A stretch of 64,000 nt of DNA from Mesoplasma coleopterae (GTDB taxonomy: Bacteria > Bacillota_I > Bacilli_A > Mycoplasmatales > Mycoplasmataceae). The position numbers and the translations under genes are program-made. Each line of letters starts with the position of its first letter. Within the stretch, counting starts at the first letter, position 1. Location of the stretch: contig NZ_CP024968.1 in the NCBI RefSeq assembly GCF_002804245.1, forward strand, positions 62,001 through 126,000, written 5' to 3'. A model generated the notes under the pieces. That model was not told where the DNA came from. It searched no databases and worked only from the letters and a program-made list of their open reading frames with translations. This document shows positions 45,869 to 55,939 of the stretch, piece after piece.

Positions 45869-47158
45869 ATGAGAGAAATAAATTCATTAGTAGTTGTTGG
45901 TAGTCAATGAGGTGACGAAGGTAAAGGTAAAATGACAGATTATTTTGCACAAAAAGCAGATGTGGTTGTCAGATTTGCGGGTGGTGATAATGCTGGTCAT
46001 GTTATAAATTTTAACGGTCAAAAACATAAAGTTACAATCATACCATCAGGAATTTTTAATCCTGAAGTCACAAGTGTAATTGGTAATGGGTGTGTTGTTA
46101 ATTTAATTAACTTAGTTAAAGAATTAGAAACAATTCAAAAAAGTGGAGTTAAACTAGGTAAACTTTTAATTTCAGATAGAGCGCAATTAATTCTTCCTTA
46201 TCACATTTTAATTGATGGTGCTCAAGAAGAAGCCAGAGGCGCTAGAAAGATTGGGACAACAAAAAGAGGTATTGGTCCAACTTATCAAGATAAAGCAGCT
46301 AGACTTGGTATTAGAATAGCAGACATAGAAGAAAAAGATTTTAAAGAAATTTTTAAAGAAATTTTTGATTATCAAATGATGTTTTTAAATAAAATGTTTA
46401 ATGTTGATTCAATTAGTTTTGATAAAACATATTCAGAATTAATGAAAGCTTATGAAGTAATAAAAGATTGCATTACTGACACAGGAATATTTGTTGAAAA
46501 AGCTATTAAAGATGGTAAAAAAGTTTTATTTGAAGGTGCACAGGGTGCTCTTTTAGATATTGATCATGGAACTTATCCATATGTTACAAGTTCAAATACA
46601 TCAGCAAATAATGCATCAACAGGTACTGGTATATCTCATAAATTAATTAATAATACTCTTGGAGTAGTTAAAGCATATTCAACAAGAGTTGGCGCAGGAG
46701 CATTTCCAACTGAATTATTAAACGAAATTGGTGATGGAATTAGAGAGCGTGGACATGAATATGGTTCAAACACAAAAAGACCAAGACGTGTTGGTTGATT
46801 AGATTTAGTAGCTTTAAAACACGCAATCAGAACTTCTGGAATCGATTATTTATTCATAACACTGCTTGATGTATTATCAGGTGTAGATGAATTAATGATT
46901 TGTGATAAATATATTTTAGATGGTAAAGAAATTAATTATATTCCTGCAACAAGTTTAAAACATGAAAAATGTGAAGCTAAATATATTTCAATGCCAGGAT
47001 GAAAAGAGGATATAACTCAAGTTAAATCTTTTGACGATTTGCCATCAAATGCGAAAAAATACTTAAATAAAATTTCAGAAATTTGTGAAATTGAAATAAC
47101 TGGATTTTCAGTTGGTCCAGATAGACTGCAAACTGTAATAACAAAAGAAATAATGTAG
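45869..47158 (+). CDS. purA: Adenylosuccinate synthase
   Basis: GTP-dependent conversion of IMP and aspartate to adenylosuccinate. The 429 residues carry the P-loop-like [60 protein letters not shown] and [18 protein letters not shown] precedes ATG 45869. It sits directly behind the leader/terminator and 17 bp before purB, so the two-step IMP to AMP branch is one regulated unit. Confidence 0.96.
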
Positions 47159-47175
47159 GGAAATTTAGGTTTAAT

Positions 47176-48474
47176 ATGATAAAAAGATATTCAGTGAAAA
47201 AAATCGAACAGATTTGAAATGAAAGTAACAAATTAAACGTTTGATTGGACGTTGAAAAAAAAGTGACTTTTGCATGAATGAAATTGAATGTGATTTCTAA
47301 AAATGAATACAATTTAATAAATGATAATGCAAAAATAAATATTGAAAGAATGTTAGAAATTGAAAAAGAAACACGTCATGACGTTGTTGCATTTACTAGA
47401 GCTATATCTGAAACTTTAGGCGCTGAAAAAAAATGAATTCATCTTGGTTTAACATCAACTGATATTGTTGATACTGCTCAAAACAAATTGATTCAACAAT
47501 CGAATGAAATAGTTTTAGAGTCACTAAATAGTTTGCAAAATACTTTAAGAGAAAAAGCTATACTTTATAAAGAAACATTAACAATGGGAAGATCACATGG
47601 TATTTATGGTGAACCAACTTCCTTAGGTTTAAAGTTTTTATTATGATTTGATGAGATACAAAGACAAATAAAAAGATTTTCTTTAGCAAGAGAGCAAATT
47701 GAAGTTGTGAAAATATCAGGTTCAATGGGTAACTATGCAAATTTAGAATTTGAGATAGAAGAAATTGTTGCTCAAGAAATGGGATTAGGAATTGATAACA
47801 TTTCAACACAAGTAACTCAGAGAGATAGACATGCATTTTTAATTAGTGTGTTTGCAAATATTGCTTCTACGCTTGAAAAAATAGCAACTGAAATTAGATT
47901 ATTTCAGAGAAGTGAAGTTCAAGAATGACATGAGGGATTTAAGCCAAATCAAAAAGGTTCAAGCTCAATGCCACATAAGAAAAATCCTATTAGTTCTGAA
48001 AACATAACAGGACTTTCAAGATATTTAAGATCTTTTACAAATACTGCGTTTGAAAACAATGTTTTATGACATGAAAGAGACATATCACATAGTTCAAATG
48101 AAAGGATCATATTTAGTGATGTATTCAATGTTTTGGTTTATACACTTGAAAGATTAAATGAAACACTTAATGATTTAGTAATTGATGAAGACAAAATGTT
48201 AGAACACATAAATTGTCAGTTCAATGTTTTTTATAGTCAACCAATACTTAATTATCTGTTAATTAACTGCGATGAATCAAGAGAAGAAATATATGACTTT
48301 ATTCAGAAGTGTACTTTTGAAACAATGAATAATAAAATTGATTTTAAACAATCATTAATAAATAACAACATAGGGAAATATTTACAAAATATAAGTGTTC
48401 TTGATGAAATTTTTAACATAAACTACTTTATTAGGAATGTTGAAAAAATATATAATAGAACATTAAATAAATAA
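47176..48474 (+). CDS. purB: Adenylosuccinate lyase
   Basis: Fumarate-releasing step that yields AMP from adenylosuccinate. The 432-residue fumarase/aspartase superfamily protein has [40 protein letters not shown] and the loop [16 protein letters not shown]. Many TGA codons are Trp. The SD (TTTAGGT) is weak, as expected if translation is partly coupled to purA. Confidence 0.95.
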
Positions 48475-48508
48475 TTTGATATTATAAAGACAAAAGGGGA
48501 AAATAGAA

Positions 48509-49552
48509 ATGCTTTCAAAGAAGGAAAACGTGCATATATTTGGTTTAACTCAAGGGGTTGAGTTAGCTCAAGAAATTTGTGATATATTAGGAGTAAAAAG
48601 AAAAGAAGTTAAAACTTTAAAATTTGCCGATGGTGAAATTTTAATTGAATCATTAGATTCAGTGAGAGGTAAAGAAATTTTTGTAATTCAATCTACTTCA
48701 ACACCGGTTAATGAAAGCATCATGGAATTACTAATTGCTATTGATGCTTTCAAAAGAGGTAGTGCAGAAAAAATTAACGTTGTAATTCCATATTATGGTT
48801 ATGCTAGACAAGATCGTAAGGCAAAAGGGAGACAACCAATTACGTCAAAATTAGTAGCTGATTTATTGACAAAAGCAGGTGCTGACAGAGTTATGACAAT
48901 TGATATACATTCACCACAATCAATGGGATTCTTTGATGTACCAATGGATAACTTTTACACTGCTCAAACATTAGCGACTGAGATCATAGATACTATCGAA
49001 GTTAAAAACTGAGATCCGGCTAACTGTATTTTAGTATCTCCAGATTATGGAGGAATGACTAGAGTTCACAAAGTTGAATCATATACAGGCGGAGTAACTA
49101 ATGGAATTGCAGTTATTGGAAAAAGAAGACCAGAACCAAATAAAGCAGAGGTTGAGTTTGTTCTTGGGGATATTAAAGACAAACACTGTTTCATTATTGA
49201 TGACATGATTGATACAGGTGGAACAATTATTAATGCAGCTAAAGCTTTAAAAGAACAAGGAGCTAAAGATGTACATATATTTGCTTGTCACGGATTATTT
49301 AATGGTCCCGCAAAAGAAAGAATGGAAGCAGCTATAAGCCAGAATATAGTACAAGAAGTTGTTGTTACTAATACAATTCAATTAGCTGAAGAAAAAAAAT
49401 TCAAAGGATTAAAAGTTATATCAGTTGCACCGTTATTAGCCGAAATGATTGATTCATCAATTAGTCATGAATCATTAACTGAGGTTTATAACAATAAAAA
49501 ACAAATTATTTGAGATAGAGCTCAATGTATTGTTAACAAATTTAAAAAATAA
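48509..49552 (+). CDS. prs: Ribose-phosphate pyrophosphokinase
   Basis: Makes PRPP from ribose 5-phosphate and ATP, feeding nucleotide salvage (purA-purB upstream). The 347 residues include FADGEILIESLDSVRGKEIFVIQS, YGYARQDRKAKGRQPITSKL, the DIHSPQ metal site and the PRPP loop FIIDDMIDTGGTI. SD AAGGGGAAAA. Its C-terminal end needs TGA as Trp (IIWDRAQ). Confidence 0.96.
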
Positions 49553-49566
49553 TTAAGAGGTAAAAA

Positions 49567-50130
49567 ATGAAATTAATAGTAGGATTAGGAAATCACGGTT
49601 CTCAATATGAGATTACACGACATAATGCTGGATGAATAGCATTAGATCAACTTATTGAAAAATATGGTTTTACTCAACAAAAAACTGAACATAACTCAAT
49701 AATTTTCTTTTCAACTATTAATAATGAGAAAGTTCTTTTTGTTAAACCTCAAACTTATATGAATAATTCTGGAATAGCAATTCAAGCAATAATGCATTAC
49801 TATAAAATTGGAATTAAAGATTTAATTATATTGCATGATGAAAAGGATTTTCCTGTAGGTAAAAATCAATTCAAAATGAATGGATCAGCTGCTGGACATA
49901 ATGGAATCAAATCAGTTATTCAATATTTGGGAACTCAAAATTTTAACAGATACAGAATTGGAATTGGTCAACCAGAACAAGGTTGAAAAATAATAGATTG
50001 AGTGCTATCAAAATTTAGATCTGATGAATTAGAAAACATAATATCAACTTCAAGAAATATTTCAGAGTTTGTTAATGAGTGGACAAAAGGTGTAACATTT
50101 CAAAATATAATGAATAAATATAACTCATAG
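49567..50130 (+). CDS. pth: Peptidyl-tRNA hydrolase
   Basis: Releases peptides from prematurely dropped peptidyl-tRNAs. 187 residues; GLGNHGSQYEITRHNAGW holds the catalytic-type His in RHNAG, then KPQTYMNNSG, LHDEKDFPVGK and GSAAGHNGIKS. prs-pth adjacency is common in Gram-positives; here the gap is 14 bp with SD AAGAGG. The usual VxDDLD motif appears as LHDEKD. Confidence 0.95.
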
Positions 50131-50179
50131 TTGTATTTATTTTTTATATATAATAGTAAAATTTATTAAAGGATAGCAC

Positions 50180-50689
50180 ATGAATTTAAAAATAAATATC
50201 TATAATTTTTCAAAGAAGAATAAAAAATGAAATAAAGTATACAAAAAAATTAATCAATTCTATGATTTAAATTTCTTATCTATAAAAGGATTTGGAAATG
50301 AAAATTTAGTAGATGCTGATTTTTTTATGATCATTGTTAATAAAAAAACCAATCTGAAATATGTATTTGAAGTTGCTAAAACATTGCCAAAAAGAGCACT
50401 AGTTGTTTTTGAACAAAAACTTAAAAACTATTCTGACTTTGGTAAACAAAATAATGAAAATATTGACATGCTATTTTTTGAAAATAAAGTAAATGAAAAT
50501 TTTTATAGCGCATTTTTACAAAACTTTATAAAGAATTCTTATTTTAATTCAGAAAACTTATACATTTTTCATAATGAAGTTAAGGATTTATGTGTAGATT
50601 GCATTGAGATTTTCTTTTCAAAAAATATTAGTAAAAATAATCGTTGTAAAAAGAACTATCTTATTTTTAAAGAAGGGGAAATACAATAA
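50180..50689 (+). CDS. Hypothetical protein, 169 aa, coupled to alpha/beta hydrolase gene
   Basis: Not recognised. A basic, Lys/Asn/Phe-rich soluble protein without signal peptide or clear membrane helix; the middle (ADFFMIIVNKKTNLKYVFEV, ALVVFEQKLK) looks alpha/beta. Starts at 50180 (SD AAAGGA) after a TATAAT at 50149-50154; a later ATG at 50327 would leave out 49 residues. Its stop overlaps the next gene's ATG by one base, so the two products are probably made together. Confidence 0.75.
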
Positions 50690-51753
50690 TGAAAAAAATA
50701 AATATTTTTAAAATTGTTTTTAAATTTGTTAAATTCATTCATGGTGCCCTAGAAAAACCTTGTAAACTTTTTACAGGAACATCAAATAAACTAAAAAGAG
50801 AATTAAAATCAATTAATAGAATTTCTAAAATACTTTATAAGAAAAAGGAATTACAATTTAATATACCTTTGGAAAATATAGAAGAAACATCAATAACAAC
50901 CAAAGATGGAATAAAAATTTCTATATCACTTTGCAGAATAAATGATGGTAATAAATGAGTAATTATGAATCATTGATTCACAGGTCATAAGTACTGAATG
51001 TATATTTGAGGAAAACCCTATATGGCAATGGGGTATAATATTTTAACTTATGATCTAAGAGATCATGGTAAAAGTGATAGTGTGAAAGAAATGACATTAG
51101 GTATCGCTGAAACAAGAGACCTGGAAGAAATAATAGATTTCTTAAATAATAGAGTTAAAGATGCATATATTGGATTATTTGGAGTTAGTTTAGGCGCTTT
51201 TATAATAAATAATATTGGAAATGATACACAACTAATTAAAAACAAAAATATTAAATGAGGGATTTCTGATGTTGGTTATATATCTCTAAATAGTTTGCTT
51301 GTGCATTTGCTTTCAAACAGAATGATCAAAATTGCAAAAAGAAAGAAAGATAAGTTAATTGAAAGTTTCTTTAATTATCAAAAATATTTGACAGGTATAG
51401 GTTTTGAAGAATATGATAGTTTAGATAAATTTCAATATCCTGTTTTTCCTTTTAGATATACACATGCAATCACTGATAATACAACCTGTCCTCTAGACAG
51501 TTTAAAATTCTTTTTAAAAAGACAATGCCCACAAGATGAAATAACTATTTATAAAAAAGGTGTTCATGCATTTTCACAAAGAGGGAATTATTATTCAATA
51601 GTAGCAGATAATATGAAATTTGTAGCTAAAATTGAAGGTGAAAATAATCAACTAAAGGAAGCTTATAAAATTATGAATGTTAATAAAAATTCAGGTTTTA
51701 AAAACAAAAAAACAATTGATATTAAAGGCAGCGAAATTACATTTAAAAAATAA
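50689..51753 (+). CDS. Alpha/beta-hydrolase family protein
   Basis: 354 residues. An N-terminal basic helix region (about 1-60) precedes a hydrolase fold: oxyanion-type NHWFTGHKYW, YDLRDHGKSD, nucleophile elbow GVSLGA with Ser near residue 166, and a late His in KKGVHAFSQ. The Asp in DNTTCP may complete the triad. Related mollicute proteins are annotated as esterases/lipases; the substrate here is unknown. Several TGA codons are Trp. Translationally coupled to the upstream gene. Confidence 0.85.
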
Positions 51754-51791
51754 AAACACTTATTTTTCAAAAATGAATGTAAGTGTTTTTA
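51751..51791. terminator. Bidirectional terminator holding two convergent stop codons
   Basis: Perfect 12-bp stem taaaaacactta/taagtgttttta with a 17-nt loop. The 5' arm contains both the hydrolase stop (51751-51753) and the methyltransferase stop (51760-51762 on the other strand). Confidence 0.88.
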
Positions 51792-52503
51792 AATTTAAGT
51801 TCTTAGCATTATTGTAATTTTGTATTGTTTTAATATTTTTAAACTCCAATTCTTCAAGAATATTTTTAAATTCTTCAACACCATATCACCATAGTGTGAA
51901 AGGCTGAATTTCAAATTCAGAATTTCTTGTGTATTCTAACTCAGTGTAAGTTTTTTGGTTTATTCAGTCCATTGAAATTGACTTATTTTTTATTTTTATT
52001 ATGTCACCATTTTCACAAGCAAAATCATACTCATGAATATTTCCTGGTTTGAAAGAAATAGGAAATATAAGATCCAAATAAATTCTTCCATTTTCTGTTA
52101 AGTGAGCTTTAAAATTATTTAAAACCAAAGTTATAATTTCTCTATCTAGTAAACAAAAACTTCCATTTGGCATTATTATTGTTTCAAATTTTAAATCAGT
52201 TTTAAACTCTTTTAAATCAGAAAGTATTAACTCAGATTCCATATTATATTTAATTAAATTTTGCTTATAAATATTTAACATTTGCTCAGAGTTATCTAAT
52301 CCAATAACTTCAATCCCTTTTCTTAAAAGGGGAATTGCCATTCTTCCATTTCCAACTCCAGCCTCTAAAACAATTCCATCTCTTTGAATTAGTTCATTAG
52401 TGTAAAATTGTATGTCTCCATCAATTGATGTTCCTGGTGGTTTTGTTTGATCATATACTAATGAAGATAAACTCCCATAATAATTTTTTTTGTTATTTTT
52501 CAT
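51760..52503 (-). CDS. Class I SAM-dependent methyltransferase
   Basis: 247 residues with motif I VLEAGVGNGRMAIPLL, an acidic residue after strand 2 (VIGLDNSEQML), motif IV IIMPNGSFCLL and the post-motif helix NGRIYLDLIFPIS. The C-terminal quarter lies beyond several TGA codons (Trp). Resembles small-molecule methyltransferases; the substrate is unknown. No SD is visible before ATG 52503, and the predicted transcription start is one base upstream, so the mRNA may be leaderless. Confidence 0.85.
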
Positions 52504-52510
52504 ACTTATT

Positions 52511-52516
52511 ATTATA
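52511..52516 (-). promoter_or_regulatory. -10 element of the methyltransferase gene (leaderless type)
   Basis: TATAAT ends seven bases before the ATG on the minus strand. Transcription would begin at about 52504, next to the start codon. Confidence 0.55.
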
Positions 52517-52900
52517 ATTGAAATTAGTTAAATTAAATTTTAAAAATGATGTAATAATTACATATTTAAAATAAAGTTTTAAAAGAATTATCTAAAAACT
52601 TTATTAAAGTTTGTCATTTTATACTTAAGCCTCAGCAAGTTAAGTGAAAACAATTATTTATAAAAATTTACTACTTTGCAATTAAAAATAAAAAAAAATA
52701 TCAGTTTTAATTGTTGTTTCGCGTAAAAAATTGTGTGTTTATGAAAAAAGATATTATAATTTTAAAAAGAGGAATTCTATCTTTATTTAAACCTTTGAAT
52801 TGTTATATTTACATTGATAGTTTTAAAATACTTATTATTTTAAAATATGTTTATATAAATAAAAAAGGCACTAAAGAAAATAAAATAAGAAGGAAAGAAA
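52517..52900. other. AT-rich intergenic region without a supported gene
   Basis: The only structures noted are a 10-bp inverted repeat (ATAAAGTTTT at 52571-52580 with AAAACTTTAT at 52595-52604) and a second, competing 8-bp pairing of the same arm with 52605-52612. A 65-codon frame from 52711 has no SD and biased composition. The promoter and SD (GAAGGAAAG) of the following PAP2 gene lie at the right end. No tRNA or riboswitch fold was recognised. Confidence 0.5.
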
Positions 52901-54310
52901 ATGAATAATAATTTTGAATTAAAAGAGAAGAAAATTTGAATTAAATTGTATTGATGTACACTGATTATACTTGTTAGTTCTTTATTAATAACAACATTTT
53001 TTGATTACCAAATAACAGATTTTTTTACACAAGGTATGAACAATTATTTTTTAAGACAAATTGTTAATTTTGTAAGTTCTGGTGGTAATTTTGTGATAAC
53101 TATTCCAATAGGGATAATAGTTGCAACAATTTTAGAAACCTTGTATTTTAAATATAAGATAAAAAATAATTTAATTAAATTTGCACCGTATATTTTGTTA
53201 ATAGTTGGTTTGATATTTTTTGGCTCTCTTTATTGTATTCAGAAAGCTTCGTATACATTTTCTGATGATATTAAAAATAATACTTTAAACTCTATATGAA
53301 TTAAGACATTAACAACATGAAAAGAACCAATAATAATATGTTCAATATGAATAATTTTAATGACAGTTATTCTTTCTTATGGAACATTCTTTTTTAGAGT
53401 TAAATTTGCCAGAAGAAGCGACATACTTCAAAACAAATACTGAATTGGTGCACTTGAAATGCTTACTGTTTTTCTAATATCTTATTTTACAGTATTAGTG
53501 TTAAAATTATTTTTTGCGCGACCATTTTATTTCTCAGTTGAATATAGAAATTTATTTGGTATGTCTGATTCAAATGAAATAGAGCATTTATTTGATGGGC
53601 TAACAATTGAAAATTATGCTAATCACCCAGGTGCTAAATTATTAATTGATTTATATTTACAAACTGAAGGTCTTGAACTAAACGATAGCAATTTTAAGTT
53701 GGCAACAGATTGAATGGCTCAAACATTATGGCAAATTCCATATGGTCCCGCACCAGAACCTGTTTGAAGATGAACATATTGATTCATACCAAATATTTTT
53801 TCAAGAGTTAATTCACATACAATTAATGACGGAGTTATTTATTGAAGTTCTCAAGCGTTTAATGGAGATTTTCCTTCAGGACATATAGAATTGCCACTTT
53901 CAATTTTTGGAACATTTTTTATTATAAAAAGAAGCGGTAGTGTTAACTTTAAAAATAAAAAAATATTATTATTTACAATTTTAACTTCAATCATGTTTGT
54001 ATTAACTTTTTTCTTTATGATAGTTTACAGATTTCACTGAATAACAGATATGATTTTTACTCCAATTTTATATTTTGCATTTTTACCTATAGCTTACTTC
54101 AAAACAGAAAGATGAATTTACGCAATAATATTTCGATTTAGTAAAATCAAAAAGGTAATAATAACAGATAATGGTAACAAGACTGAATTTAAGATAGTTA
54201 TAAATAATGAAAATCTTGTTTTTAAAATAAAGAAAAAAGGTAAAAAAGCTTTTAAATACGAGTATAAGATTAAAGCTAAATATCCTAGTCTATTGGTTGA
54301 AAGGATTTAG
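52901..54310 (+). CDS. PAP2-family membrane phosphatase (copy 2)
   Basis: 469-residue polytopic protein with the same plan as the gene at 18182-19303: LKLFFARPFYFSVEY (motif 1), DFPSGHIELP (motif 2) and VYRFHWITDM (motif 3), with a long loop between motifs 1 and 2. A basic cytosolic tail of about 70 residues (KIKKVIITDNGNKTEFK and on) is unique to this copy. Probably acts on lipid-linked phosphates; the substrate is unknown. Many TGA codons are Trp. SD AAGGAAAG. Confidence 0.85.
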
Positions 54311-54327
54311 AGTTATTTAAATTAAAT

Positions 54328-54363
54328 ATAAAAAGCACAGTTTATTATTCCTGTGCTTTTTAT
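54328..54363. terminator. Bidirectional terminator between PAP2 copy 2 and the membrane protein gene
   Basis: Perfect 13-bp stem (ataaaaagcacag with ctgtgctttttat) and a 10-nt loop, with T-rich flanks for both strands. Confidence 0.9.
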
Positions 54364-54368
54364 ATTTT

Positions 54369-54896
54369 TTATTTTATTTTATTTTTGCTTTTTTTCATTT
54401 GGTGTTCCAAATAACTTATTTTAAGCATAATTTTAACAACTCATATTACAATTGCTGCACTAATAGAGTCACACATTATTGAAAGAACTGTTGATATTTC
54501 AGAACCAGTATTTGACTGTTTAAAGAAATCAAATAAGAACAAAAGACTTAGAATACTTAAAGTTAATCCTGCTAAACCAAAGAAAAAACTGTATAAGTCT
54601 AGTCTATTAGCAAATTTTTCTAGTGGTAATATCTTTAAACCTTTTTCAAATTTTCTTTTTAATATAGTTCCACCATATTTAAAAGCGATTATTGCTGTTG
54701 CTGTACTTAATGTATCAAAGCAAACAGTTAATACTGTAAAAATAAATGAAGCTTCTGGATCTGCTTCTCCTCAAGTTTTTGAACTTAAACTTAAAAGACT
54801 CAATATTCCTAGGATAATTCCTATTGTTCCACAAAGTGCACTGATTAGCTCAATTGTTATAAGAATTCTTGTTTCTATTTTTATATTCTTTTTCAT
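54369..54896 (-). CDS. Hypothetical four-helix membrane protein, 175 aa
   Basis: No family recognised. Four hydrophobic segments: ILITIELISALCGTIGIILG (about 10-33), FIFTVLTVCFDTLSTATAII (about 48-70), LYSFFFGLAGLTLSILSLLF (about 95-118) and VLSIMCDSISAAIVIWVV (about 132-155). The helices pair up as two similar hairpins, with a Cys-Asp motif in helices 2 and 4 (VCFDTLSTA and MCDSISAA), suggesting internal duplication. TGA codons at two sites are Trp. Start at 54896; an AAAGGTG lies about 13 bp upstream, but the predicted transcription start is next to the ATG. Confidence 0.75.
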
Positions 54897-54903
54897 AAAA
54901 ATT

Positions 54904-54909
54904 ATTATA
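54904..54909 (-). promoter_or_regulatory. -10 element of the four-helix membrane protein gene
   Basis: TATAAT on the minus strand ends seven bases before the ATG, implying a start of transcription at about 54897 and thus a leaderless message. Confidence 0.5.
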
Positions 54910-54980
54910 CACCTTTAAACTTTTTTTGCATGAATTTGTGTTTTGACAGGCTTAAAGTGGATTTTAATTGTGTAATCTTG

Positions 54981-55061
54981 TATAATATTTTAAGCGAGTT
55001 AATGTACACGGGATTAACTCCTTGGCCCAAAGGCCCAAAGACCAAAAGGAGGACATTAAAA
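54981..55061 (+). promoter_or_regulatory. Promoter and structured leader of the rpsF operon
   Basis: TATAAT at 54981-54986 gives a leader of about 70 nt. It can form a hairpin gttaat/attaac (54998-55018) and a second one in which CTCCTTGG (55018-55025) pairs with CC-AA-AAGGAG (55042-55051), hiding the SD. rpsF leaders in many bacteria bind the S6:S18 complex for feedback control, so autoregulation is likely; the match to that motif was not tested. Confidence 0.55.
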
Positions 55062-55880
55062 ATGTTAAGAAAATATGAAGCAATGTTTATCTTAGACCAA
55101 GATACACAAGATGTTAACGCTTTATCATCAAGAATGATTGATATCATTTCTAAAGATGGAAAAGTAATCGAAAAAAACGATTTAGGATTAATCGAATTTG
55201 CATACAAAATTAACCATAAGAAAAAAGGACACTATTTTGTGATTATAGTTGAAGCTAGTGCTGAAGCTATTAAAGAATTTGAAAGAATTGCAAACATTGA
55301 AAAAAATGTTGTTAGAACTTTAATCATCAATACAGAAAATGAACAAGGTTACGAACAATCAGTTCAATTATCAAAAACTGATATGACTAAATTTGAAGAA
55401 GAAAGAAAAGCAAAAAGAGATTTCAAAAAACCTTTTGTTAAAAAAGAATTTACTAAAACAACTGAAAAAAGAAATTTTGAAAAACCTTTAGAAACAACAA
55501 CTGAAGTTAAGGCTGCTAAAGTTGTTGAAGAAGTTTCACACGAAGAAGCTCATGATTTCGTTTCAAAAATGGAAGAAAAATATAAAGCTCACTTAGCTGA
55601 AACTGTTGAAGAACACGTTGAAGAAGTTGAAGTTAAAGAAACAACTACAGCTAAAAAAGAAACTGCACCTAAAATGTCAGCTGCTGAGAGAGCTAAAATT
55701 GATGGATCACACAATATTGATGAAGAAAGATATGAATTACAAAAATATTCAAACAAATTAAGAAGTGTTGCAATCGAAAAAAACTTATCAAAAAAATTAC
55801 AAGAAGTTAACTTAAGAGATTTAACTAAAAAAGAACTAATCGAATACATGAGAAAAGTTCGTGCTGCATTAGCTAAATAG
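55062..55880 (+). CDS. rpsF: Ribosomal protein S6 with long C-terminal extension
   Basis: 272 residues against about 95-100 in most bacteria. Residues 1-100 are the S6 fold (LRKYEAMFILDQDTQD, GLIEFAYKINHKKKGHYFVI). The tail (about 105-272) begins with basic and Thr/Glu-rich, low-complexity sequence, then an acidic region, and ends with an ordered-looking, helical domain (DEERYELQKYSNKLRSV, LTKKELIEYMRKVRAALAK). An in-frame ATG at 54930 lies before the promoter and is rejected. First gene of rpsF-ssb-rpsR. Confidence 0.93.
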   Translation: MLRKYEAMFILDQDTQDVNALSSRMIDIISKDGKVIEKNDLGLIEFAYKINHKKKGHYFVIIVEASAEAIKEFERIANIEKNVVRTLIINTENEQGYEQSVQLSKTDMTKFEEERKAKRDFKKPFVKKEFTKTTEKRNFEKPLETTTEVKAAKVVEEVSHEEAHDFVSKMEEKYKAHLAETVEEHVEEVEVKETTTAKKETAPKMSAAERAKIDGSHNIDEERYELQKYSNKLRSVAIEKNLSKKLQEVNLRDLTKKELIEYMRKVRAALAK

Positions 55881-55939
55881 TTATATAATCAAAGTAAGAA
55901 AAATATAAGTTCATTGAACTTAAAAAGGAGCAGTAAGCT

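Noticed and set aside
52711-52908. 65-codon plus-strand frame before PAP2 copy 2
   Set aside because: No SD, no good start, skewed composition, and it overlaps the start of the next gene.
54930-55061. N-terminal extension of rpsF from the ATG at 54930
   Set aside because: It runs through the TATAAT promoter and structured leader; the ATG at 55062 has a perfect SD and matches the S6 N terminus.
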